Assembly (NCBI GenBank): GCA_959602045.1 | Contig: CAUGRT010000001.1 | Coordinates: forward strand, 1-64,000 | Origin: an uncultured Clostridia bacterium | GTDB lineage: Bacteria > Bacillota > Clostridia > UBA1381 | Length of the DNA stretch: 64,000 nucleotides | Direction: 5' to 3' | Shown here: in pieces, positions 1 through 6,629 of the stretch | How positions within the stretch are numbered: position 1 is the stretch's first letter | Layout: every line of letters begins with the position of its first letter | Notes under the pieces: generated by a model | Databases searched by the model: none | What the model was told of the DNA's origin: nothing | The model's input: the letters and a program-made list of their open reading frames with translations, nothing else | Made by a program: the position numbers and the translations under genes

Positions 1-309
1 ATATCAGATTTTTGGGTGTTTGTCGACTCTATTTATATTATACCACTCCAAAATTGAGGGATGACTTGAGAAAAACAATATTGCGATGGGATATGCGGAG
101 ATAACGCCTGATTTGCAATTCGTTGCTTATTCTAAGACCACCCAGGATATTTTGGGTTCGGAAAAGAATCAGCCGTTCGAACCGCTCATTGCTGTTTTTT
201 CTAAATTTAATAAAAAATTTTCAAAAAAACTCTTTTCTTTTTTCGAAATATATGATATAATAAAAATATATAAGCCTAACGGCAAGAACATAGACAGGAG
301 GACAAACAC
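1..309. other. Left-edge intergenic region
   Basis: No convincing gene is seen here. A short open frame at 86-313 has no ribosome binding site and runs into scfA, so it is not called. A weak inverted repeat (GGTTCG at 155-160 with CGAACC at 178-183) may be the remains of a terminator from an upstream gene. The only other recognisable signal is the scfA promoter near 233-261. The DNA becomes very AT-rich from about 190 on. Confidence 0.5.
233..261 (+). promoter_or_regulatory. Probable scfA promoter
   Basis: A perfect TATAAT -10 box at 256-261 lies 48 bp upstream of the scfA start. The matching -35 position (233-238, TTTTCT) is poor. Assignment rests mainly on the -10 box and the AT-rich context. 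Confidence 0.5.
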
Positions 310-450
310 ATGAAATATGTTAAAACTTTGAATAAGGCGAATCTGAAAGAAACTGCAAAGCACGGCGGCTGCGGCGAGTGTCAGACATCATGTCAGTCGG
401 CATGTAAAACATCATGCACCGTTGCAAATCAGAAGTGCGAGAACAACTAA
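310..450 (+). CDS. scfA: SCIFF ranthipeptide precursor (six cysteines)
   Basis: A 46-residue peptide with exactly six cysteines (positions 21, 24, 28, 32, 36, 43) packed in its C-terminal half, after a leader that begins MKYVKTLNKANLKE. This is the hallmark of the SCIFF family (six cysteines in about forty-five residues), a peptide carried by most Clostridia whose cysteines are joined to neighbouring residues by thioether bonds. An AGGAGG site (296-301) precedes the ATG. The partner maturase gene follows 85 bp downstream, and a strong terminator lies between the two. The biological role of mature SCIFF is not established; a link to quorum sensing or redox control has been proposed for ranthipeptides. 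Confidence 0.95.
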   Translation: MKYVKTLNKANLKETAKHGGCGECQTSCQSACKTSCTVANQKCENN

Positions 451-465
451 TCAGATTGGATCGGG

Positions 466-489
466 AAGGGCAGGCAACTGCCCTTTTTT
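466..489 (+). terminator. Intrinsic terminator between scfA and scfB
   Basis: An 8 bp stem AAGGGCAG (466-473), a GCAA loop and CTGCCCTT (478-485) run into a T tract. It lies in the 85 bp between precursor and maturase, so most transcripts should stop after the peptide gene and only read-through should express the enzyme. Confidence 0.85.
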
Positions 490-535
490 ACGGTATAAAG
501 ATCCATCCCGATAAAAAATAAAAGGAGAACAATCA

Positions 536-1906
536 GTGATACATAAATATAAACAGCTGGGTTTCAATATTGTGCTGGATATTTACTCGGGCGCAGTGCA
601 TGTAGTGGATGATGTTGTCTATGATATGCTGGACTATATCTTAGAGCCGTTTTCACCGGAGGCGGAATGTCCGGCAGAAATCGCCAATGCCATGCAGGAG
701 AAATACAGCGCGGAGGAAATCAAAGAAGCTTATGCGGAAATTTGCGAGCTTTTCCGTTTGGGACAGTTATTCAGCGCAGATACGTATGAAGCAATCGCAA
801 AAAACTGGAACAAAAAATCTGTTGTCAAAGCGCTTTGTCTGCATGTAGCGCACGACTGCAATCTGCGGTGTAAATACTGCTTTGCCGATACCGGTGAATT
901 TCACGGCGGAAGAAGTCTAATGAGCGCCGAGGTGGGCAAAAAGGCAATTGATTTTGTCATTGCAAACAGCGGCTCCAGACGGAATATTGAAATCGACTAC
1001 TTCGGCGGCGAACCGCTGATGAATTTCGGCGTTGTCAAAGAAATTACGGAGTACGCTAAGGAACAGGGCAAAAAGCACGATAAGAATTTTCGTTTCACGA
1101 TTACGACCAACGGCGTTTTGCTCAGCGATTCCATTAAGGAATATGTCAACGAAAACATGTCCAACATTGTTTTGTCGATTGACGGTACAAAGGAAACCAA
1201 CGACCGCATGCGTTACCGCGTAGACGGGAGCGGCTCTTACGATACAATCGTTCCGAAATTCCAGGATATTGCGGAAAGCCGAAATCAGACGAATTATTAC
1301 GTCCGCGGTACGTTTACGGCATATAATGTTGATTTCGCCAAGGATGTCATTCATCTGGCGGATTTAGGATTCAAACAGACCAGCGTGGAGCCGGTCGTTG
1401 CGCCCGAAACCGAGGACTACGCGCTGACCGAAAAGCATATTGACCAGGTTTGCGCGGAATATGATAAGCTGACCGAGGAATTTGTCAAGCGTTATCAGGA
1501 AGGCAGAGGGTTTAACTTCTTCCACTTCATGGTAGACTTAGACCAGGGGCCTTGTGCCATCAAGCGTCTTTCCGGATGCGGTGCTGGGCATGAGTACCTT
1601 GCGGTAACGCCGGAGGGCGATATTTACCCTTGCCATCAGTTTGTCGGAAATACAGACTTCAAGATGGGCAATGTTTTCGATGGCAAAATAGACGAGAACA
1701 TCAAGAATACGTTTGAGCGTTCCAATATCTATACAAAAGAGCGGTGCAGAAACTGCTTCGCGAAATTCTATTGCAGCGGCGGCTGTTCGGCAAACGCCTA
1801 TAATTTTAACGGCGACATCAACAAGCCGTATGCGCTGGCATGTGAATTTGAAAAGAAAAGAGTCGAATGTGCCATCGCAATCGAGGCATTTAAGAAATTA
1901 AGCTAA
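536..1906 (+). CDS. scfB: Radical SAM thioether-forming SCIFF maturase
   Basis: A 456-residue radical SAM enzyme that installs thioether cross-links on the SCIFF peptide. The SAM-binding cluster motif CNLRCKYC lies near residue 107. The C-terminal third is cysteine-rich (CAIKRLSGCG, then CRNC, YCSGGC and a final AC near residue 440), as expected for a SPASM/twitch region holding auxiliary Fe-S clusters. The N-terminus (IHKYKQLGFNIVLD) resembles the RiPP-recognition region of this family. The start is GTG at 536 after AAAGGAG (521-527). It is probably co-transcribed at a lower level than scfA. tsaE follows after 32 bp. Confidence 0.94.
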   Translation: MIHKYKQLGFNIVLDIYSGAVHVVDDVVYDMLDYILEPFSPEAECPAEIANAMQEKYSAEEIKEAYAEICELFRLGQLFSADTYEAIAKNWNKKSVVKALCLHVAHDCNLRCKYCFADTGEFHGGRSLMSAEVGKKAIDFVIANSGSRRNIEIDYFGGEPLMNFGVVKEITEYAKEQGKKHDKNFRFTITTNGVLLSDSIKEYVNENMSNIVLSIDGTKETNDRMRYRVDGSGSYDTIVPKFQDIAESRNQTNYYVRGTFTAYNVDFAKDVIHLADLGFKQTSVEPVVAPETEDYALTEKHIDQVCAEYDKLTEEFVKRYQEGRGFNFFHFMVDLDQGPCAIKRLSGCGAGHEYLAVTPEGDIYPCHQFVGNTDFKMGNVFDGKIDENIKNTFERSNIYTKERCRNCFAKFYCSGGCSANAYNFNGDINKPYALACEFEKKRVECAIAIEAFKKLS

Positions 1907-1938
1907 CCAAAAAAACATAGCCGGAAAGGAGTGGGCAT

Positions 1939-2370
1939 ATGAAAAAGTACATTTCGCAGAGTCCGCAGGAAACACAGAAAATCGCTGCTGAATTGGTTTC
2001 CATGCTGTCGCCGGGGAGCGTCGTATGCATGTACGGAGATTTGGGCGCCGGCAAGACCGCCTTTGTTCAGGGAATGGCGAAAGCATTGAATATTGACGAG
2101 CCCGTCACCAGTCCCACCTTTACCATCGTCAACGAATACAACGGCACACTGCCCCTTTATCATTTTGATGTATACCGAATCGGCAGCAGCGATGAGATGT
2201 TTGAGATTGGTTTTGACGAATACGTCAACGGCGATGGAATTTCGGTTATTGAATGGGCGGAGCTGATTGAAGATATTCTTCCGCCGGATACCATTTCGGT
2301 AACAATCCGCAAGAATATGGAAAAGGGCGAGGATTACCGGGAAATCATAATAGACAAGCACGATTCTTAA
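1939..2370 (+). CDS. tsaE: tRNA t6A synthesis ATPase TsaE
   Basis: A 143-residue P-loop ATPase that works with TsaB and TsaD to make N6-threonylcarbamoyladenosine at position 37 of ANN-decoding tRNAs. The Walker A motif GDLGAGKTAF lies near residue 34. The typical SPTFTIVNEY stretch and the VIEWAE motif near residue 100 are both present. The ribosome binding site GGAAAGGAG (1922-1930) precedes the ATG. It is followed 24 bp later by tsaB, the usual partner; rimI and tsaD, often next in line, are absent here. Confidence 0.95.
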   Translation: MKKYISQSPQETQKIAAELVSMLSPGSVVCMYGDLGAGKTAFVQGMAKALNIDEPVTSPTFTIVNEYNGTLPLYHFDVYRIGSSDEMFEIGFDEYVNGDGISVIEWAELIEDILPPDTISVTIRKNMEKGEDYREIIIDKHDS

Positions 2371-2394
2371 CGAAAGGAGTTCATGATTATCAAA

Positions 2395-3135
2395 ATGAAA
2401 ATTCTGGCAATTGATACCTCCACAAACGTAGCGTCGGCAGCGGTTTTGGAGGATGGCAGATTGTTGGGCGAGTATACCGTCAACAACAAAAAAAAGACGC
2501 ACTCCCAGAAACTGATGGTGATGATTGATACGCTGCTCAAGGACATTGACGCGGATATTCAGGATATTGACCTGTTCGCGGCTGCGGTCGGGCCGGGTTC
2601 TTTTACGGGATTGCGGATTGGCGTGGCGACCATCAAAGCATTGGCACATGCCTGCCAAAAGCCGGTAATCGGTGTCAGCACACTGGAAAGCCTGGCGTAT
2701 AACGTTCCGTTTTGCGAGCATATTATCGTGCCGATCATGGATGCCGGGAAGAATCGTGTATATGCGGCGTCTTATATCTGGGACGAGGGTTTTCGGGAAC
2801 TGGGCGAACCGGAGGCAATGACCATTGAAGAATGTGTGGAAAGCTGCGGCGAGCTGCTCGATACGGTTTTTGTCGGTGACGGAGCCATAGCGCATGCGGA
2901 ATATATTCAAAACCAATTGGGCGAACGGGCATTTTTCGCCCCCGGCAATGCCAACGAACAGCGTGCGGCATCCGTGGCATGCTGTGCCTTTGAGAAGTAT
3001 CAGCGCGGCGAAACGTCACGTTTTGACAAAATTAACCCGGTTTATCTGAAAAAATCCCAGGCTGAACGGGAACTGGAAGAACGGGAGAAAAAATTAAAAA
3101 GAGGAGAAAATGACGATGATAGCATTAGGAAGTGA
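2395..3135 (+). CDS. tsaB: tRNA t6A synthesis scaffold protein TsaB
   Basis: An ASKHA-fold protein that dimerises with TsaD in the threonylcarbamoyl transferase complex. The N-terminus MKILAIDTSTNVASAAV and the motif VGPGSFTGLRIG are diagnostic. The start is ambiguous: ATG at 2383 lies only 3 nt from AAAGGAG, while ATG at 2395 gives the canonical family N-terminus and is used here. The 3' end overlaps rpiB by about 20 bp, so translation is probably coupled. The last 15 residues are lysine-rich and carry the rpiB ribosome binding site. Confidence 0.92.
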   Translation: MKILAIDTSTNVASAAVLEDGRLLGEYTVNNKKKTHSQKLMVMIDTLLKDIDADIQDIDLFAAAVGPGSFTGLRIGVATIKALAHACQKPVIGVSTLESLAYNVPFCEHIIVPIMDAGKNRVYAASYIWDEGFRELGEPEAMTIEECVESCGELLDTVFVGDGAIAHAEYIQNQLGERAFFAPGNANEQRAASVACCAFEKYQRGETSRFDKINPVYLKKSQAERELEEREKKLKRGENDDDSIRK

Positions 3136-3550
3136 CCACGGCGGTTTTGAATTAAAAAACCACATTGCGGAGCATTTAAAAGAGAAAGGGATTGAGTTTC
3201 GGGATTATGGCGTTTTTGATGAAAAAAGCGTGGATTATCCCGATTGCGCACGTCCAGTATGTGAGGCGGTTCAATCCGGAACGGCAGATCGCGGTATTCT
3301 GGTTTGTGGCACGGGAATCGGCATTTCGATTGCAGCCAACAAATTCAAGGGAATCCGTGCAGCGCTTTGCTCGGATGTTTACAGCGCAAAGATGTCAAAA
3401 GAGCATAACAATGCGAATATTATTTGTCTGGGCGGCCGCGTAACAGGACGCGAGCTGGCATTTATGATTGTGGATACCTGGATGGAAACTGAGTTTGCCG
3501 GCGGCAGACATGAGGGCAGAATCGCTAAGATTCATCAGATCGAAGAATAA
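3116..3550 (+). CDS. rpiB: Ribose-5-phosphate isomerase B
   Basis: A 144-residue RpiB/LacA-family isomerase interconverting ribose-5-phosphate and ribulose-5-phosphate in the pentose phosphate pathway. It begins MIALGSDHGGFELK, and the active-site block VCGTGIGISIAANK carries the family cysteine near residue 65. ATG at 3116 is preferred over 3110 because GAGGAG (3101-3106) lies 9 nt upstream of it. The gene start lies inside the end of tsaB. The next gene follows after 20 bp. Confidence 0.95.
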   Translation: MIALGSDHGGFELKNHIAEHLKEKGIEFRDYGVFDEKSVDYPDCARPVCEAVQSGTADRGILVCGTGIGISIAANKFKGIRAALCSDVYSAKMSKEHNNANIICLGGRVTGRELAFMIVDTWMETEFAGGRHEGRIAKIHQIEE

Positions 3551-3570
3551 CATACAAAAGGAGGGCGCTT

Positions 3571-4104
3571 ATGAAACGGCTTTTTGTGGTAGTTGATTAC
3601 CAGAACGATTTTGTTGACGGTGCATTAGGCTTCGAGGGGGCGGAGCTGCTGGATCAAAAAATTGCCGCACGGATTCGCGAGTACGGAAAAGGAAATGTAA
3701 TTTTTACGCGCGATACGCACACGGAGCAATACCTGAACACGCGCGAGGGACGAAATCTGCCCGTTGCGCATTGTATTAACGGCACACCGGGGCATGATCT
3801 TTACGGCGAAACAAAAAAAGCATTGGAAGAAGTCGATGCGATCGGCTTTAATAAGGAAGCTTTTGGATTGAAGATCAATGATTCCGTTCGGAAGGCCCTG
3901 CCGCAGGAGCTTGAAGAAATCGAGCTTGCCGGCTTGGTTTCCAACATCTGCGTCATCTCCAATGCGGTGATTTTCCAGACCGAATATCCGCAGGCACAAT
4001 TAATTGTGGATGCGGAGTTGACGGACAGCTTTGATAAAAAGCTAAATGCCGCAGCGTTGGATATTCTGGAGGGGTTGCAAGTAAAGGTTCTCAACCGACC
4101 ATAA
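3571..4104 (+). CDS. Nicotinamidase/isochorismatase-family cysteine hydrolase
   Basis: A 177-residue cysteine hydrolase. The expected triad can be read as D9 (VVVDYQNDF), K95 (GFNKEAFG) and C127 (GLVSNICVI). The metal-site segment RDTH followed by AHCINGTPGHDL resembles nicotinamidase, so conversion of nicotinamide to nicotinate for NAD salvage is likely, but other amidase activities remain possible. AAGGAGGGCG precedes the ATG. It is the last gene of the scf-tsa-rpiB run and ends at a two-way terminator. Confidence 0.8.
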   Translation: MKRLFVVVDYQNDFVDGALGFEGAELLDQKIAARIREYGKGNVIFTRDTHTEQYLNTREGRNLPVAHCINGTPGHDLYGETKKALEEVDAIGFNKEAFGLKINDSVRKALPQELEEIELAGLVSNICVISNAVIFQTEYPQAQLIVDAELTDSFDKKLNAAALDILEGLQVKVLNRP

Positions 4105-4135
4105 AAAAACGGGACTATGTAGTCCCATTTTTTTA
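4103..4135. terminator. Bidirectional terminator
   Basis: GGGACTA (4111-4117) pairs with TAGTCCC (4120-4126), with an A tract before and a T tract after. It separates two converging genes, the cysteine hydrolase (+) and bioY (-), and can serve both. Confidence 0.85.
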
Positions 4136-4711
4136 TTTTTGTGCCGCTTTCAATGCATTTTGAATCGGAACAGAAATTACAGAGGCAATCACACATTTCA
4201 CAATATCCAGCGGAATATACGGCACCACCGCAATCATCAAAACCGCTGCAAAGGACTTATCCACCAAAAACCGCATATAAACCGAACCCAAAAGGTAAAT
4301 AATCGTCATGCCAACTAAGATTGCATTGACGGAGTAGGATACGATTTTGGCTGTGTTCTCCGAAGAAATAAACTTCCGGAAACCCTTTAAAAACAAATTC
4401 TTTGTATAGGACATCAGCGGAGCGCAAAGCAAAAACGCCAGAATATACCCTCCCGTAGGGCCGAACAGCTTTGCCGGGCCACCCGCACCGCCCGAAAAAA
4501 TCGGCACTCCGATAAATCCAATCAAAATATAGACCAATACCGTCAAAAAAGAAAGCGACGGCGTCAGCATAATGGCAATCATATTGATGATGAGCGTCTG
4601 TAATGTCAACGGAATCGGCGTAAAGCCCAATGGGATGGATATGTATGCCGAAGCGCAGAGTAGTGCGGCAAGCACCGCCGCTTTAGTAATATCTTGTGTC
4701 TTTAATTTCAT
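4133..4711 (-). CDS. bioY: Biotin transporter substrate-binding protein BioY
   Basis: A 192-residue integral membrane protein of the BioY family, the S component of the ECF-type biotin importer. The N-terminal helix (ITKAAVLAALLCASAYISIP), the segment TPIPLTLQTL and GPTGGYILAFLL are characteristic; about six membrane helices can be read. No EcfAAT genes are nearby, so it probably uses a shared energising module. A BirA operator over its promoter indicates repression by biotin-loaded BirA. GGAATGGAG precedes the start codon. Confidence 0.93.
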   Translation of the reverse strand: MKLKTQDITKAAVLAALLCASAYISIPLGFTPIPLTLQTLIINMIAIMLTPSLSFLTVLVYILIGFIGVPIFSGGAGGPAKLFGPTGGYILAFLLCAPLMSYTKNLFLKGFRKFISSENTAKIVSYSVNAILVGMTIIYLLGSVYMRFLVDKSFAAVLMIAVVPYIPLDIVKCVIASVISVPIQNALKAAQK

Positions 4712-4755
4712 AATAATGCTCCATTCCGCCGCTTTGCGGCATTTTTTTCATTCTT

Positions 4756-4784
4756 ATTATAAACCATTTTATTTGAATTGTCAA
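4756..4784 (-). promoter_or_regulatory. bioY promoter
   Basis: On the minus strand the sequence reads TTGACA (4784-4779), 17 nt, TATAAT (4761-4756): a full consensus promoter about 45 bp upstream of bioY. The -35 box lies inside the BirA operator. Confidence 0.9.
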
Positions 4785-4810
4785 CCATTTTATTTTAATT
4801 TGGTTTACAA
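4778..4810. promoter_or_regulatory. BirA (biotin repressor) operator
   Basis: TTGTCAACC (4778-4786), a 15 nt spacer and GGTTTACAA (4802-4810) match the known Firmicute BirA operator layout of two 9 bp half sites 15 bp apart. It covers the bioY -35 box, so binding would block transcription. It also lies 26 bp upstream of the -35 box of the divergent decarboxylase gene, which could be affected too. Confidence 0.92.
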
Positions 4811-4836
4811 TCAAGATGAAACCATTGAAATGAGCC

Positions 4837-4865
4837 TTGACAAAACCATAAAAATATGCTATGAT
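4837..4865 (+). promoter_or_regulatory. Promoter of the decarboxylase-family gene
   Basis: TTGACA (4837-4842), 17 nt spacer, TATGAT (4860-4865). Transcription would start near 4872, giving a 5' leader of about 120 nt before the chosen start codon at 4993. Confidence 0.88.
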
Positions 4866-4871
4866 AGTAGC

Positions 4872-4935
4872 GTGATTTGAGTCACAAAGGGGTACACCAC
4901 CGAAAGGACGTAGGCTTCTTTGTGATTCTTTTTTT
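4872..4935 (+). ncRNA. Structured 5' leader with terminator-like hairpin
   Basis: An 11 bp stem (4879-4889 with 4918-4928) is followed directly by seven T residues, which has the form of an intrinsic terminator ahead of the coding region. The apical part holds GGGTACACCACC, a GAAA loop and GGACGTAGG, where CC/GG and TAC/GTA can pair. A competing small hairpin, GTGA (4872-4875) with TCAC (4882-4885), would break the terminator stem. This looks like a riboswitch or attenuator. I cannot assign a family from memory; it resembles the size and layout of small one-domain riboswitches. Confidence 0.65.
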
Positions 4936-4992
4936 ACCGAACTTTTTATGGACAATCGAAAAATCCGAGCTGAATTTGAGAAAGGAACGCCT

Positions 4993-6312
4993 ATGGAAAC
5001 GCCGCTATATACGCATTTAACCCACTATCATCAAAAAAACCGCGTTAGCTTTGCAATGCCGGGGCACAAAAACGGCCGCGGCTTACCGGATGGGTTGATT
5101 GATTGTGATGTGACGGAATTACCGGCGACGGAGGATTTACACGCTCCCGGGAAGGTACTTCGCCGTTCTCAGCAACTGCTTCAAAAGCTTTATCATGCGG
5201 ATCAAAGCTATATTCTGACAGGCGGCTCTACGGCAGGAATCCAATCGCTGCTTGCGGCAGCATTAAATCCGGGCGATCTGCTGCTGTCCTTTCCCGATTG
5301 TCATATGAGCGTTATCAACACCTGCGCCCTATTGGGGGTTCGGCTAAAATTTCTGCCGGTTCTCTATGACGATTCGGGGCATTGCACCGGCTTTGAGCTT
5401 GACGAAAAACACCTGCAAGGCGTGTCGGCTGTAATTGCGGTTTCTCCGGATTATTACGGACGCTCCAAAGATATTGCCTCGCTTGCCGCGCTCTGTCATC
5501 AGCATGATATTCCCTTGCTGATCGACCAGGCGCACGGCGCACATTATATTGCATCGGAGCATTTTCCGACTCCGGCAACGCTTTTGGGCGCAGACGGTAC
5601 AGTGATGAGTGCGCACAAAACATTGGATGCGCTGACAGGCGCGGCGTATCTGCATATCAACGGAAACAAGATTGACAAATTCCGTTTGCAGCGCGCTTTG
5701 GCAATGGTTCAATCCTCCAGTCCGTCTTATGTGATTGCGGCTTCAGCGGAAACGGCGGCAATGACGCTTGACTCCAACGCATGGGAGAAAACGATCTGCC
5801 GCTGCGAGCAAGTAAAACATCGCGTTCCGCTTGCGGCAATGGAAAATGACGACCCGACGCGGATGGTTTTTTTTACGGAGGGCATAACCGGATTTGAAGC
5901 TGAGCAGCACCTTGCCGATGCATTTCAAATTGACATTGAAATGGCAGATTCCGTTTCGATTGTTCTGATTGCAACCCCATCCAATACGGAGGAGGATTTC
6001 ACTCGCTTGGAAAAAGCCTTGCAATCCCTGCAAGGCGGCAAGACAACCCCTGCCAGCATTTGCCCCTATCCCCCGCTCGAAAGCTTTTCCCCGTCCATCG
6101 GATTCTTTTCCGAATCGGAGATGGTTTCTTTGAAAAATGCAGTCGGACGAATCGCCGCCGATACCGTTACCGCCTATCCGCCCGGAATCCCAATTCTGTG
6201 CTGCGGTGCACCGATAACGGCACAAATGATTGAGTCGGTGAAAGAATTACTGCAAAAAGGCGCAAAGCTTACCGGACTAACAGAGGAACACCATATTCGG
6301 GTTATCCAATAA
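4993..6312 (+). CDS. Orn/Lys/Arg decarboxylase-family PLP enzyme
   Basis: A 439-residue fold-type I PLP protein of the Orn/Lys/Arg decarboxylase family. FAMPGHKNGRG near residue 22 is the family hallmark, and the PLP lysine is expected in MSAHKTLDALTG near residue 212. The length fits the short Firmicute type (B. subtilis YaaO/SpeA-like). The start is ATG 4993 after AAAGGA; the upstream ATG 4948 lacks a ribosome binding site. The substrate (arginine, lysine or ornithine) cannot be told from sequence. The tmk and holB genes usually found next to this family are absent. A hairpin repeat element starts 7 bp after the stop. Confidence 0.85.
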   Translation: METPLYTHLTHYHQKNRVSFAMPGHKNGRGLPDGLIDCDVTELPATEDLHAPGKVLRRSQQLLQKLYHADQSYILTGGSTAGIQSLLAAALNPGDLLLSFPDCHMSVINTCALLGVRLKFLPVLYDDSGHCTGFELDEKHLQGVSAVIAVSPDYYGRSKDIASLAALCHQHDIPLLIDQAHGAHYIASEHFPTPATLLGADGTVMSAHKTLDALTGAAYLHINGNKIDKFRLQRALAMVQSSSPSYVIAASAETAAMTLDSNAWEKTICRCEQVKHRVPLAAMENDDPTRMVFFTEGITGFEAEQHLADAFQIDIEMADSVSIVLIATPSNTEEDFTRLEKALQSLQGGKTTPASICPYPPLESFSPSIGFFSESEMVSLKNAVGRIAADTVTAYPPGIPILCCGAPITAQMIESVKELLQKGAKLTGLTEEHHIRVIQ

Positions 6313-6318
6313 AAAATA

Positions 6319-6413
6319 GGATCAAGCATCTGTTTTTCGGTCTATGAAGGCGAGTTCCGCACAACGTAGCGGATGTCTGAGCCGCAATAGAACGAAAAAC
6401 AGATGCTTGATCC
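6319..6413. repeat. Hairpin repeat element, copy A
   Basis: A 95 bp element flanked by perfect 21 bp inverted arms (6319-6339 and 6393-6413). Its core contains GGCGAGTTC and GTAGCGGATGTCTGAGCC, shared with the copies at 47847 and 55233. This copy lacks about 9 bp of the inner stem found in the other two. It sits immediately after the decarboxylase gene but has no T tract in either direction, so it is not a simple terminator. Confidence 0.85.
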
Positions 6414-6590
6414 GGCAGCCACATTCCGGGTTGTGCAGATAAATTCCACACATTATAGTGAATACCACAACCCCAATAGAACGAAAAACAAATGCTTGAG
6501 CCGGTAGCCACATTCCGGGTTATGCAGATAAATTCCGCACATCATAGCCAATGTCAGAACCCCAATAGAACGAAAAACAAACGCATTGCA
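6385..6590. repeat. Tandem 89 bp direct repeats
   Basis: Units begin at 6385, 6474 and 6563, each with CAATAGAACGAAAAAC, giving an exact 89 bp period. Two units are complete; the third stops after about 28 bp. The first 30 bp of each unit is the right arm of the neighbouring hairpin element, so the right half of that element appears to have been duplicated in tandem. The rest of the unit includes GCCACATTCCGGGTT and ATGCAGATAAATTCC with few changes between copies. With the hairpin it fills the 317 bp gap before recD2; no gene is seen there. Confidence 0.85.
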
Positions 6591-6629
6591 AGGCAAACAA
6601 CACCTACGAAAGGAGAATGAGATCAGAAT

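Noticed and set aside
86..313. 75-codon frame ahead of scfA
   Set aside because: No ribosome binding site, overlaps the scfA start and spans its promoter.
1903..2916. 337-codon open frame on the minus strand
   Set aside because: It lies wholly opposite tsaE and tsaB, has a basic, low-complexity composition and no ribosome binding site; a shadow of the real genes.
4872..4935. Small SRP RNA, because this decarboxylase family lies near dnaX/scr in Bacillus
   Set aside because: The loop reads CC-GAAA-GG without the SRP GGAA tetraloop context, and the hairpin ends in a terminator T tract.
4683..4955. 90-codon minus-strand frame upstream of bioY
   Set aside because: It covers the bioY promoter, the BirA operator and the divergent leader; a non-coding shadow.
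6319..6413. Ordinary intrinsic terminator
   Set aside because: The arms are strong, but no T tract follows on either strand, and the 50 bp core is shared with two distant loci.
6385..6590. CRISPR array
   Set aside because: The whole 89 bp unit is repeated, there are no short identical repeats with unique spacers, and no cas genes are near. The same holds for 55525-55800.
6313..6629. Insertion sequence remnant with transposase
   Set aside because: No frame in this or the other repeat regions resembles a transposase, and no target duplication is visible.
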